Assembly: GCA_947625255.1 (NCBI GenBank)
Contig: CANQNT010000027.1
Location: 1-46,609 of the forward strand
From: an uncultured Acetatifactor sp.
Lineage (GTDB): Bacteria; Bacillota; Clostridia; Lachnospirales; Lachnospiraceae
Direction of reading: 5' to 3'
DNA length: 46,609 nucleotides
Shown here piece by piece: positions 23,101-27,234 of the stretch. The translations under genes and the position numbers were made by a program. Numbering within the stretch: the first letter of the stretch is position 1; each line of letters begins with the position of its first letter. The notes below the pieces were generated by a model that was not told the DNA's origin, ran no database searches, and saw nothing but the letters and a program-made list of their open reading frames with translations.

Positions 23101-24738
23101 GACATGGAGTTCGATACCGGCACCTACACGGTGACGGTGACCGTTGTCGAAACGGAGGAAGCGGTGCTGACGGCGAAGACCACCGTTACGGATGAACAGG
23201 GAGTCTGGGTCGGAATCGACGGCATTCGGTTCACCAATACCTTTGCCACGGATACCGGTGTGGAGCTGCAGGCTCATAAGAGTCTGGAAGGCGGAACGCT
23301 GGAGGAGGATGAGTTCACCTTTGAGTTGAAGGGCATTTCCGCGGTTTATGAGGAGGTGTCCGGCGGCGACGCGGCTGGCGGCACAGAAAGCGGAAGCGTG
23401 TCCGACAGCGACGTGTCTGGAAATGACGTATCCGACAGCGACGTATCCGGCGGCAATGTATCCGGAGGAGACGTGTCCGGCAGCAACGCGGCCGGGGACA
23501 ACTCCGGGAACAAGGAAAGCGATGCCAACAGGTCCGCGGCAGGCGGAGCCCTGGCAGGAAGCCTGTTCGGTCTGCGCAGGGAGGAAACGCCGTATCGCGA
23601 GATCCTGACCAAGGACGGTATGCCTCCGATGCCTGCGGGCGGTACGACCCGTACCAACGGAACCGGCGGTCTTGTGAGCTTCGGTTCTGTCACTTACACG
23701 CGTCCCGGAGTCTATACCTATGAGATTTCCGAACGCAATGACGGAAGACCGGGTGTGATCTACGATGAGACCGTTTATACCGTGACCGTAGTGGTTACCC
23801 GGGGCGACGACGGCTTGCTGAAAGCCTCGGTGAAATACAACGGCGGCGGAACCGCGGAATTTGTCAACAAGCTGGAGAAGCCGGAGGAGCCCGGTGTCGG
23901 GAAACTGACCGTCAGCAAAACGGTCGGCGGAACGGCGGGAGAGACGGACAAAGAGTTCCATTTCCGCGTGGAGCTTGGAGACCGCGGGATCAGCGGCCAG
24001 TACGGAGGCATGAGCTTTGCGGAGGGTGTGGCGGAGTTCACCCTGAAGCACGGCGAGAGCAGAACGGCCGACAACCTGCCCGCGGGAGTGTCCTACACGG
24101 TGACCGAGGCGGAGGCCAACGAGGACGGTTATGATACCACCTTTAACGGCAACGTCGGGGAGATCCCCGAGGACGGAACCGCTGTGGCATCGTTCCTGAA
24201 TTACAAGGAGAAAACGCCTCCCAAGCCCAGGACCGGCAGCCTGACTGTCACCAAGACAGTGACGGGCAGCACGGGAGAGACGGACAGAGAGTTCCACTTC
24301 CGCGTGGAGCTGGAGGCCAAGGGCGTCAACGGCCAGTACGGCGACCTGTTCTTCGAGCAGGGCGTGGCGGAGTTCACGCTGAAGCATGGAGAGAGCCTGA
24401 CGGCACGGGATCTGCCCGCGGACTTCACCTACACGGTGACGGAAACGGAGGCGAATCTGGACGGTTATGTCACCACCATTACGGGAGATCAGGGCATGAT
24501 CACGGACGGCGGACACAGTATGGCGGCCTTTGTGAACGAAAGGGGAGGAACGGAGGAATCGGTTCCTGTACCTTCCGAACCCCAGCAGCCGCCCGCCGCG
24601 GCGCCGAAGACCGGAGACAGCGGCAGCCTGGGAACCTGGTTCGCGCTGCTGGCGGCTTCGCTCGTATGCGTGGCTGCGGCGTCCCGGAGACTGACCGGAA
24701 GACGAGCCCGCGGAAACGGGAAACGCATCAGAAGATAG
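5140..24738 (+). CDS. giant vWFA-headed, DUF11-repeat cell-wall adhesin (giant 1)
   Basis: This encodes a surface protein of about 6,532 residues (roughly 700 kDa), probably an adhesin fibre. I prefer ATG 5140 over the in-frame ATG at 5110 because AAGGAAG (5125-5131) lies 8 bases before it and a clean signal peptide begins there (RRPLAILLAFIMVFSVV, cleavage after AYA near residue 37). A von Willebrand A domain follows, with MIDAS motif DVSGS (154-158) and TDG (354-356). The head ends near 1754. About 23 DUF11-like units run to about 5899, with two SpaA/DUF7601-like modules inside. Then come two FctA/Spy0128-like isopeptide domains (about 5900-6245), two DUF7601-like domains (about 6253-6468), a Pro-rich linker, PKTGD (6489-6493), a hydrophobic helix and a basic tail, which is a sortase signal. 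No catalytic domain is seen. GC rises clearly from head to repeats. Ligand unknown. Confidence 0.92.
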   Translation: MEKGKIFSHLRRPLAILLAFIMVFSVVRLDGMPTAYAESTGGTNSATTGKATNVYSREADPNTMDTYQDLLLNETNGSRYAGRIWTDKTVFAYGTDAANGGVTDNQIALDMATDGYEGSVGFSADFAHVFSALASSQVVNEYPPQPLDVMFLLDVSGSMGATGLDGSGNTTYADESTFENSAIYKTVNAINGAIDILVEKNPESRFGIAIYGSTAAVLVPLDHYTKGELKAEYDNWYGSSASNLQGVHFKLTATVTEKGSGSETIYYADNAGQTSDQAHGKTNISGNRTFFGTGGHTTGTGTSSADPIHVGHITNAQAGLAAAMDQFIEHPELTWDTQITGETYVRLPALIHLTDGQASDLSWITSGESREHDWEKTGSNWNNVDWRYDLAYNSPINNQPSSSNTYYNASQLTGHGDAAPVIFQTLMTASYYKSAVEALYNNNESGARDKDGKPVSLSCYSIYASDTSGYNTLTTKPQVKATVDAILGPEEHFTDADPNSSKTDSSTLETVSDATSGQYIDTAYELFRKWKDGSETVTDTFTKDTTSNNKDLNDITITLNTGIDPQDGGAYSAETWAGEITHEVVAKNINYVPTDNFYQTGFAELDNLFEQIIQLLLGQVFIPISGDNDAGVGDSITYQDPIGDLMEVKNRSITATPYHTGEKLGLGETTYDMAMLLFGEMHGMVRTGVYDYYWHSEYLEKNPKSTHSNFLTSGWYYGDAVSAVYGGAGTVPKVSEGSVPEGKNWTYDENDAGAAKAWTDGWVYRLDYKTLTQFIPLTEEVSDPSQLSPQIQNTVYTVYRFNCDNEDRNQLRRNPVYGAVPEDLKETWKQYYIDNHNTYPANNTMYEDVPGVFRLSDIRVWVEEYGDYVDQGNLTPSQSYDSSLYVNIPVAAVPTQLAEISINPNGDMSYKTNLDTKEQSTPLRLFYAVGLDDEILTEDGSSVNITAIPSEYLEEHRDEMSRIEFISNYYSDTVYEDYATSAANVTRGDPTVSFSPSADNRYYVFQKPLPLYAHAYRVQEDGSLALVDNATDTWDDKTSGGNGKSTWESYNGVQQSAASWVGGECLGTFESKEKFYEKYPSGEGQEGKIVFLEEDLMDHVTSDAEGNYVSGSLSFSSDDYFFMLVEYYMPEKGTIGKDKEGNEAIGTQKCHVVQYAVARKGSEFGSGLEAENISNGDMLCWTDTSGKIDQEIRYNSRSDTGDNTRGEPTYEKLVGDASKLQDYLKSCGVNTENLEEEAQYWLALREEPSIKAALKKAAEVYHHANASELKKEEYEKSFHWAVVAKEGGLRVGDMYQNVRRKTENVTGTSSTYYVPTLSPNSGIGNNIVINNYLGNNGKLLVSDMLLLVTKTVKPSELGSVDPDESFSFQVFLQGMAGKTANAVMVKKDPYTGLWRRRIASIDVLTNNQGLLLSSNGKGLAVVDENINPIENPQSGEPSYYVWINNSDAVKDNSVTVYSAPEIDSEHHGGYTEYVSGEQLENTENTDHIEYKDVDGTEYREGDIVFWTDIAISLIPVSNVPSNWDGTTMPKDTIQKTDFKFPITTLKNDQDQGLRSGMFMDSIFSVRSTYLTTPVEFGLAGGISALYDQTAFQNPRKTESFESKKYEGEELASNTAQFTLKDGEGLLFTGMDYLASFRVTEKLSDEQIKKHYVLDGVKLIQNTNYVDFSLADEKQPEVSNTTNWGTTNPGYAHVDGYYSFTIGPDRRTISKPELVEDVRPNNAAYFDKDGHYYSVYGDTSELEKAAHFTNTMQIPMPEKTETTPGDGELVGVGDSITYEIHWENYFNNKNDKEHIIVMDTLDPGVTYDEKNPAKAYKEPGGSEELTNDANGNIITATYYDEEQVLDQNSAPPLSSLFSMGITKIPARTVVWDLGIQEPGATGVVRLNVIVNKNAKVGYDYNDTADGFVGPQGDSDYEVFNQARVKVGNNPFLLTEIVDNPVPDKTETAIDRAGGSGGNTTSETVTEGDNLKYNEDTKLWEGPLVNVGDKITYEVTWKNNETDHSLITVRDPLDPGVDFVSASYGEITLKLGEGKSNSASGTVSLTGHDENGDPLTRTEIPVTIQYVAEGEDGTPEIVWTIGDKNAAEGVTEKLVPPGAGGTVGLVVEVTDRATPAGQVENTAFVRVGNDSVERQTKTVENPTPKRSKTETEPGNGKLVGVGSEITYEINWKNYSDSVARIVVMDKLDPGVDFGNASVYKKGAGGQIIIEEKTEDGENISIVYYKEAGAYHYVSADGETQEDIPVPAHTVVWDLGVRKPREEGYVGLTVKVNKNARFVYNYNSDSTDFVEGAKDAAGNLGNDYEVFNQARVKVDNDEFLKTELVENPVSDKTEEKPGENKTVGVGTNITYKVHWENPQNESAVVTITDPLDKGVDFVSASFDGVKLSAVPDGGDVEITGEGAVFAADDGTGQKKVTIKYDKENHTVTWTFTATAQANTEPDVSGVFAGDVSLEVCVNQEAYYKWQYGTGRGVDSPVVDDDARDDEVVNRASVEVDNEPKVYTDVIHNPLETGSLTVRKVVTPVEVGGEVDNDAEFEFQVDLQAQNGDGLRGTLTYTIYASNGTQKGDPQSYDAGTTVSFTLKNGEYAVFDKLPIVTKYVVSEKWKEDYYLKSTEIDGNDTPFTNNAAAESYQVSGTVPVTDSTGKVSEVKEVTVQYTNERLHENEKTETVPGPDLQVKVGDQITYQIEWTNDQQPSATVKVTDYLDKGVDFVSASDNGQYDAAKHVVVWDLGSREYGANGVVTLTVRVNKDAVKNWSYGSGDDPVVDDTSKDYEVRNRAKIEINNRSEYTDIVENPVPEKTESDPGDGEIVGIGDEITYQIGWANTKDQPATVVITDPLDPGVDFVSASFGGGISDITLNADTPGGHVDSGDGDSAAETPPTLEISYDPGTHTVTWTLRNVEANDKGTVKLTVRVNENAVKSWSYGTGDDPVVDNNKDYEVQNRAQVKVDDDSVYTEIVENPIPEKTESDPGDGDLVGVGDEITYKVHWENPHDQKATVTITDPLDRGVDFVSASLGNVTLTAAADGGSVHVDGVSVGNGPENGFVEADGNGQKNISITYDKNSHTVTWTFTASALANTEPDGSGVFVGDVELKVKVNESAIETWKYHDSDNKDHPEGYPGTGKDYEVVNRALVQVGNDAAYTNEVENPIPEKTESTPGDGSLVGVGDEIAYKVHWENLHEEKTVVTITDPLDQGVDFVSASLGEVTLPAAADGGSTGIEGDAAIASIEGDVTILYDKDSHAVTWIFTADALANTKPDSDGTFAADVELKVKVNENAARTWTYGDTADKTQPGGNYGEGEDYEVVNRALVQVGDNAAYTDEVENPVPGKTEEKPGDGEVVGVGDEITYKVHWENTNDEEADVTITDPLDDGVDFLSASLGSVFLTAGHAGGTRTGAPGGSEPVIGDVTITYAGHVVTWTFRAEPHSSGDVTLEVKVNERAAKDWKYNETTDSGQSGTGRDFKVLNRAGVKVNDKSVYTAVVENPVPEKEEVDPGDGFMVGLGDKITYKVHWENLHDQKAVVTITDPLDKGVDFVSASFDGVTLTAAADGGSTRIDSTGIGNGAEDALVEADGNGQRKISIAYDKESHTVTWTFTARALANTVPDGDAYAGDVELIVSVNENAFAAWNYGSTADKTRPEGKDGFGKDYEVRNRALVQVGNNAAYTDEVENPVPEKREITPGSGKLVEVGDTINYEIHWTNGHDEAATVVVTDELDQGVDFVSASYNGVVLSKDENAENKKTVGDFTIEYDANEHTVTWTLAGRAGHASGYVALVVSVNENAKPEGGVENQAGVKVGNDSEVKTRIIPNPTGPAKTETKVNDEDVSGDLVPVEDGSQGPKVKVGDTVTYRITWVNSAEENGELVPATVTVRDPLDEGVDFESAIFTEKNGVKLELGATEPDADKDGILRKEQGSAAIAYDKNTHTVTWTLRDRKPGETGTVELTVRVNQNAYYEWKYGEGDTSISSDDRDDQIVDRASVQAGNGPEIYTETIHNPLGTGRLRIKKVVAEEVVAPAEGNDETDTDPEFTFQVELKDGSGQPLRGTLTYTVYNSDGTVKKGPVTFDADKSVEVQLAQDEYVLFDNLPIVTKYTVSEKWTDDYHLDSATIDGKSAEVKYDADGRRYSVSGSVEAEAEVAVEYTNKKLDLNQKTEIDPEEDRPVVVGDQITYQINWSNDQHAAANVKVTDYLDKGVDFVSADNNGQYDADAHTVTWDLGERPDGAHGTVTLTVAVNGNAVKSWSYGTGDVPVEDDGSKDYEVRNRAKIEVGNHSEYTNVVENPVPEKEEVTPGDGELVGVGDTIDYQIGWANTKNQKAKVVITDPLDQGVDFVSASLGDTTLTADAAGGSVSISDGDLTVGKIPTFTISYDAENHVVTWTLLNTEANSKGTVELTVRVNENAVRTWTYDDEENQGAYGDGKDYEIVNRAQVSVDNDAVYTETVENPVPEKEEVTPGDGVLVGLGDEISYKVHWENIHERKAVVTITDPLDKGVDFVSASLGSVTLNAAADGGSVRIDSVGIGSGTEDAFVEADGNGQRKISIAYDKDSHTVTWTFTARALANTEPDGSGIFPGDAGLTVKVNENAARTWEYGDITDKNEPGGDYGEGVDYEVVNRALVKVGDHAAFTEEVENPVPEKTENTPGEGKAVGVGEEITYGIHWINDHDEKAKVTVTDPLDQGVDFAEASYGQDGNGVKLTVQKDTQGKAVDGSADGAFQYDDGTTANVTITYSAVSHTVTWVIDAAPVKAEGDVSLKVVVNEKAKPVGGVKNQAGVQVGNDAQVETRIIPNPTPGKTETDPGEDRQVKVGDRITYQITWSNQSGDDAAVKVTDRLDKGVIFVSADNNGQYDAASHTVTWDLGTQPDGAHGTVTLTVEVNENAVKSWSYGTGDEIAEDDSTKDYEVRNRAKIEVGNHSEYTNEVENPVPEKEEVTPGDGILVGVDETIDYQIGWANTKDQPAVVVITDPLDEGVDFVSASYDGVELTAADVTVANEGGSKDSEDGDEAAGKLPTVTVSYSTKNHTVTWTLRNVEANARGTVELTVKVNENAVKTWTYDDEANQGAYSEGKDHEVVNRAQVSVDNDSVYTEIVENPVPEKEENTPGAGEVVEAGDGISYDIHWTNGHDEKAKVTVTDPLDQGVDFAEASYGQGENRVELTVRKDAQGTIIDNTVTGTFRYDEETTANVTITYSAASHTVTWVIDEAPAKAEGDVSLEVVVNEKAKPAGGVKNKAGVQVGNDAQVETQIIPNPIPGKTETDPGEDRQVKVGDRITYQITWSNQSEADAAVKVTDRLDKGVTFVSADNNGQYDAASHTVTWELGTQPKGARGTVTLTVEVNENAVKSWSYGDASGLTPDTPIENDGTKDYEVRNRARIEVGNRSEYTNEVENPVPEKEEVTPGDGILVGVGETIDYQIGWANTKDQTATVVITDPLDEGVDFVSASFGKVELTAADVTVDGEGGSKDSGDGTAGKLPTITVSYSTKDHTVTWTLRNVEANARGTVELKVKVNENAVRTWTYADEANQGAYGEGKDHEVVNRAQVSVDNDAVYTDTVENPVPEKEETAPGANETVQVGRKIAYAIHWTNGHDEDAKVTVTDPLDQGVDFAEASYGQDGNGVKLSVQKDAQGKAVDGSATGTFRYSDGTTANVTITYSAANHTVTWIIDEAPAKAEGDVSLEVVVNEKARPAGGVKNQAGVQVGNDAEVKTRIIPNPTGPSKTETQVNDQDVSGRLTPVEDGYQGPRVKVGDAIDYQIAWVNSAEEDGTPVRANVIVRDPLDKGVDFTSASFTEEDGVTLTLTAGEPDADGDGILRKEQGSVIIEYNKGTHTVTWTLKNREAGAAGTVELKVEVNENAYRTWQYGVEPRPEEPEIDDTRNDNEVVNRAKVSVVDVNNRPYTEQYTDVLHNPLAEPAIVNLELTKVLVDENEGGYTLREGMFTFLVTPAENNSEGDPIGEAFTVKNGASSDGKTAKAAIFDNVRYGQAGVYRYTVREVIPASGMPDMEFDTGTYTVTVTVVETEEAVLTAKTTVTDEQGVWVGIDGIRFTNTFATDTGVELQAHKSLEGGTLEEDEFTFELKGISAVYEEVSGGDAAGGTESGSVSDSDVSGNDVSDSDVSGGNVSGGDVSGSNAAGDNSGNKESDANRSAAGGALAGSLFGLRREETPYREILTKDGMPPMPAGGTTRTNGTGGLVSFGSVTYTRPGVYTYEISERNDGRPGVIYDETVYTVTVVVTRGDDGLLKASVKYNGGGTAEFVNKLEKPEEPGVGKLTVSKTVGGTAGETDKEFHFRVELGDRGISGQYGGMSFAEGVAEFTLKHGESRTADNLPAGVSYTVTEAEANEDGYDTTFNGNVGEIPEDGTAVASFLNYKEKTPPKPRTGSLTVTKTVTGSTGETDREFHFRVELEAKGVNGQYGDLFFEQGVAEFTLKHGESLTARDLPADFTYTVTETEANLDGYVTTITGDQGMITDGGHSMAAFVNERGGTEESVPVPSEPQQPPAAAPKTGDSGSLGTWFALLAASLVCVAAASRRLTGRRARGNGKRIRR
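12655..13122 (+). repeat. SpaA/DUF7601-like module 1 inside the array
   Basis: After repeat unit 4 the linker changes from ENP to HNPLETG. A different β-rich module follows (SLTVRKVVTPVEVGGEV, then FEFQVDL and LRGTLTYTIYASNG), ending at VQYTNERL. It resembles the DUF7601/SpaA-type pilin domains at the C-terminus of the same protein. A close copy lies at 17101-17562. Confidence 0.7.
17101..17562 (+). repeat. SpaA/DUF7601-like module 2 inside the array
   Basis: It follows unit 12 through an HNPLGTG linker and shares LRGTLTYTxYxSxGT, PIVTKYxVSEKW and VEYTNKKL-type segments with module 1. Both modules are followed by the YQIxWSND repeat subtype, so module plus neighbour probably duplicated together. 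Confidence 0.7.
19491..22250 (+). repeat. tandem three-unit super-repeat, first period 1,374 bp
   Basis: The block beginning CAAGACGGAAACGGATCCC at 19491 recurs at 20865, 1,374 bases (458 codons) later, with about 85 identical bases at the start of each copy. Each copy holds the same order of three DUF11 subtypes (YQITWSNQS, YQIGWANTK, IHWTNGHDE). This points to recent duplication or gene conversion and is a likely site of assembly error or length variation. Confidence 0.8.
23398..23487 (+). repeat. 15-bp (pentapeptide VSxxD/N) tandem repeat
   Basis: Six pentapeptides in a row (VSDSD, VSGND, VSDSD, VSGGN, VSGGD, VSGSN) give a 15-base period over 90 bases. They lie within a low-complexity insertion in the second FctA-like domain. 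Copy-number change would keep the frame and alter only linker length. Confidence 0.85.
24604..24735 (+). other. cell-wall sorting signal of giant 1
   Basis: It encodes PKTGD, a hydrophobic stretch (FALLAASLVCVAAAS) and a tail rich in Arg/Lys. This is the LPXTG-type layout with the variant motif found in pilin-like proteins of Clostridia. A cognate sortase must be encoded outside the window. Confidence 0.85.
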
Positions 24739-24749
24739 AAATGTTTCAG

Positions 24750-24880
24750 AACGCGGCGGACGGGCACAAACCCTGCCCGCCGCGTTCGAAATATGGAGGC
24801 GGGAGAACCCTGCCCGCCGCGTTCAAAATATGGGGCGGGAGGGATTCTGTCGCCGTATTCAGAATCCGGGGCGGATATGC
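24750..24880 (+). repeat. hairpin and three 37-bp tandem repeats after giant 1
   Basis: TGCCCGCCGCGTTC occurs at 24774 and 24811, and a decayed version, TGTCGCCGTATTC, at 24848. That gives three copies with a 37-base period spanning about 24769-24880. GAACGCGGCGG (24750-24760) with the following GGGCA pairs with the first copy and makes a strong hairpin right after the giant-1 stop. It may act as a terminator or RNA stabiliser, although no T run follows. Confidence 0.65.
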
Positions 24881-24899
24881 CCCCGCGGAGAGGAAAAAA

Positions 24900-25844
24900 A
24901 TGGAAACAAGAGACCTTACGGGACGCAGATTCGGAATGTTGACCGTCGTCGGGGACTCAGGGGAACGCCGTTCAGGCAGCATCCTCTGGCGCTGCCGCTG
25001 TGACTGCGGAGGAGAGATCCTGGCGGTTCGGGGGCAGCTGATCAGCGGCTATGTGACGAACTGCGGCTGTATCCCGAGAACGCGCACGGTCTATGTGGGA
25101 GCGGAGGATTTGACGGGACAGCGGTTCGGGGACCTGACGGTGCTGCGCCGGGCGGCAAACGACCGAAACAACAGGACCTGCTGGATCTGTCGCTGTGACT
25201 GCGGAAAGGAATGCAGCGTGTCCGCCGTGCGCTTAAAGACCGGCAGGACGGGAAGCTGCGGCTGCAGGAAACATCGGTCGTCTCTGAACATACGGGATCT
25301 GACGGGCCTACGCTTCGGGAGACTGGCGGCGCTGTACCCGGTGCGGAAAGAGGACAGGGAATACAAGTCCGCGATCTGGCACTGCCGGTGCGACTGCGGC
25401 AAAGAGACGGATGTGAGTTCCATGAGCCTGCTGCGGGGACTGACCCGCAGCTGCGGCTGTCTGAATCAGGAGGTGCGCGCAGAGATGCACGCGCACCTGC
25501 ATTACCAGGACGACACCTGTCTGGAGAGGCTGGTGAGAGCCCAGAAGAACACGGACAAAAACAAGGCCGGTTTCCGGGGGCTGTTTTTGACCAAAAACGG
25601 CTCCTACCGTGCCATGATCACCTTTCAGAAGGTACATTACACCCTGGGCTATTATAAGGAATTCGCCGACGCGGTGCAGGCCCGCCTGGACGCGGAGGAG
25701 TCCCTCCACGCCGGTTACCTTTCGGCCTGCCGGCATTATCAGGAAAAAGCGAAGCAAGACCCGGAATGGGCCCGGGACAATCCTTTTTACTATGACGTGA
25801 CAAGAAGCGGCGGATATTTTCACGTCGATACCAATGGGGCCTGA
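24900..25844 (+). CDS. triple Zn-ribbon-like repeat protein with AP2-type DNA-binding domain
   Basis: This encodes 314 residues from ATG 24900, which has GGAGAGG 6 bases upstream. Longer in-frame starts overlap giant 1 and read through the GC-rich tandem repeats, so I reject them. Three copies of a module of about 53 residues begin at about 5, 70 and 133. Each has DLTGxRFGxL, then CRCDCG and a closing CGC, so four or five cysteines that could bind zinc. At about 221-270, NKAGFRGLFLTKNGSYRAMI and LGYYKEFADAVQARLDAE match the AP2/ERF-like domain of phage and mobile-element proteins. I expect DNA binding, possibly as a homing-type or regulatory protein, but no HNH nuclease motif is visible. It may control or be mobile beside giant 1; this is inference. 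Confidence 0.75.
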   Translation: METRDLTGRRFGMLTVVGDSGERRSGSILWRCRCDCGGEILAVRGQLISGYVTNCGCIPRTRTVYVGAEDLTGQRFGDLTVLRRAANDRNNRTCWICRCDCGKECSVSAVRLKTGRTGSCGCRKHRSSLNIRDLTGLRFGRLAALYPVRKEDREYKSAIWHCRCDCGKETDVSSMSLLRGLTRSCGCLNQEVRAEMHAHLHYQDDTCLERLVRAQKNTDKNKAGFRGLFLTKNGSYRAMITFQKVHYTLGYYKEFADAVQARLDAEESLHAGYLSACRHYQEKAKQDPEWARDNPFYYDVTRSGGYFHVDTNGA

Positions 25845-25890
25845 CCCTTGGCCCCTGTTTCGTGAGAACCCTTGGAAATTATAGTCTGAT

Positions 25891-26586
25891 ATGTATTCCG
25901 GTGGCTTTTATCCGTTTCCCGCGTTGGAGGAATTTTGGGCCTATTGGAGCAGGCATATCTTCATCAACCGCTATATGGATGCACCGAAGTCGGTCTACAA
26001 CGATTTGCTGTCGCTGATTCATGACAAGGACTATTTTGTAATCACCACGAATGTGGATCACTGTTTTCAAAAGGCGGGATTCGATAAGAAGCGGCTGTTC
26101 TACACGCAGGGTGATTACGGACTGTTCCAATGTTCGAAGCCGTGTTGTCAGAAAACCTTTGATAACGAGAAAACGATCCGGCAGATGATGGAACAGCAAA
26201 AGGATATGCGGATTCCCTCGGAGCTGCTGCCCGTCTGCCCCCATTGCGGAAAGCCCCTGACCATGAATTTGCGCTCCGATGATAAGTTTGTGGAGGACGA
26301 GGGCTGGCACCGGGCGGCGGAGCGATATGAGAACTTTCTGCGGACGCGGGAAAACGAGAGGATTCTGTTTCTGGAACTGGGCGTCGGGTACAACACGCCC
26401 GGCATAGTGAAATTTTCCTTCTGGAGAATGACGGCGGCCAATCCGCGGGCGACATATGTCTGCGTGAACTATGGAGAGGCGTCCTGCCCGAAAGAGATCG
26501 CGGGCAGAAGTATCTTGGTCAATGCGGATATTGGGGAGGTCGTAAGCGCATTGCTTGATGAATCAGACTGTTCGGATGAACTGTAA
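25891..26586 (+). pseudogene. SirTM-like (class M) sirtuin, 5'-truncated
   Basis: The 231 residues match the central and C-terminal parts of bacterial Sir2-family proteins of the SirTM type, NAD-dependent protein ADP-ribosyltransferases often linked to a macrodomain protein. Visible are MYSGGFYPF and YWSRHIFINRYMDAP, TTNVDHCFQKAGF with the NAD-site Asn-Val-Asp, YTQGDYG where classical sirtuins have a catalytic His, a Cys-rich zinc ribbon (CSKPCC and CPHCG) and the C-terminal LGVGYNTPG segment. The N-terminal ~60 residues with the GAGxS nucleotide-binding loop are missing. A TAG stands in frame two codons before the ATG and no ribosome-binding site is seen. It is therefore a decayed gene, cut near the end of the AP2 gene. 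No macrodomain partner is nearby. Confidence 0.75.
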
Positions 26587-26784
26587 CATCAAAAGCGTCT
26601 GGGCGATAAACTTTCCGATTTTGATTTGATCCACGCCGATGACCTTCTGTGAGATTAGAATCCGATAAATCGGCACGAAATCACACCCACGGGCCGTAGA
26701 GTTGTTGTTAAATATGCACGTTCTATGTACCGTGGATAGTTAAACCGCAAGCAGTTGTCTGTCGCTTTTGGCGCAATCGTAGTA
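26587..26784. other. gap without recognisable gene
   Basis: The bases just after the sirtuin stop contain a short + frame ending in LGDKLSDFDLIHADDLL and a stop, which looks like the tail of some protein I cannot name. Nothing else is supported. Confidence 0.3.
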
Positions 26785-27003
26785 TCATTCCCGCTTGTTA
26801 TCTCCATCCAACAGAAGATTGCAAAGGCACATAACAACGGCAAACAATATTCCTGCAATCGGCCAGACGAGGCGGTTTCCTTGATACGGATTTTTAAGTG
26901 TTACTTCTTCCGGCAGAGCCACGACTTTTCTATGTTTTGAAACTTTCAGCAGATATTGTCTGCTTTCCTCATCTTTTTCAGCGTTTCGATTTGTATAATG
27001 ACA
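26785..27003 (-). pseudogene. C-terminal fragment of a small membrane protein
   Basis: The minus frame ending at TGA 26785-26787 reads DEESRQYLLKVSKHRKVVAL, then LKNPYQGNRLVWPIAG and the hydrophobic ILFAVVMCLCNLLL, ending DGDNKRE. It has one apparent membrane helix and no start codon of its own. It is joined to the neighbouring peptidase-like fragment in a different frame. I do not recognise the family. Confidence 0.35.
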
Positions 27004-27225
27004 GTTGCCAATTCACCTGCGCTGTTTACCATTTCAATATAAGGGATATCAACATTTTTTAATTCACCCGTTATCCATTCATAGCAGTCGGCATACATTT
27101 TCTGTTCCATTACTAATGGCACATACAAGCAAGGCTTTGAATGGTCAATTACCTCATTTAATCTTTTATATGCTTCTATCGTTTGAATATTTGCTCCGCC
27201 GCCATATAATGTCCGATTTTCCCGC
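26946..27225 (-). pseudogene. peptidase E (S51)/glutamine-amidotransferase-like fragment
   Basis: Reading the minus strand gives LYGGGANIQTIEAYKRLNEV, then HSKPCLYVPLVMEQKMY, CYEWITGELKNVDIPYIEMV and SAGELA. This matches the N-terminal third of dipeptidase E-like proteins as I know them (LSGGG, then LYIPxAM and CxEWxxxE). After SAGELA the sequence departs from the family, stops at 26946-26948, and lacks the catalytic GGGNT segment. It has no proper start codon and abuts the 3' end of the AI-2E gene. It is a broken gene. Confidence 0.5.
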
Positions 27226-27234
27226 TCGCAGCTT

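Noticed and set aside
9892..24516. Very long minus-strand ORFs (919, 440, 1,279 and 1,771 codons) antisense to giant 1
   Set aside because: They are codon-bias shadows: the sense repeats almost lack TTA, CTA and TCA codons, so the aligned antisense frame has few stops. Their products are repetitive in step with the sense repeats and show no domains, and no ribosome-binding site was looked for beyond this.
24769..24880. CRISPR-like array
   Set aside because: The 37-bp units are directly adjacent without spacers, only three are present, and no cas gene is nearby.
24666..24899. Longer N-terminus for the AP2 gene, overlapping giant 1
   Set aside because: The extension translates the giant-1 tail and the 37-bp tandem repeats in another frame. 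The good ribosome-binding site is at ATG 24900.
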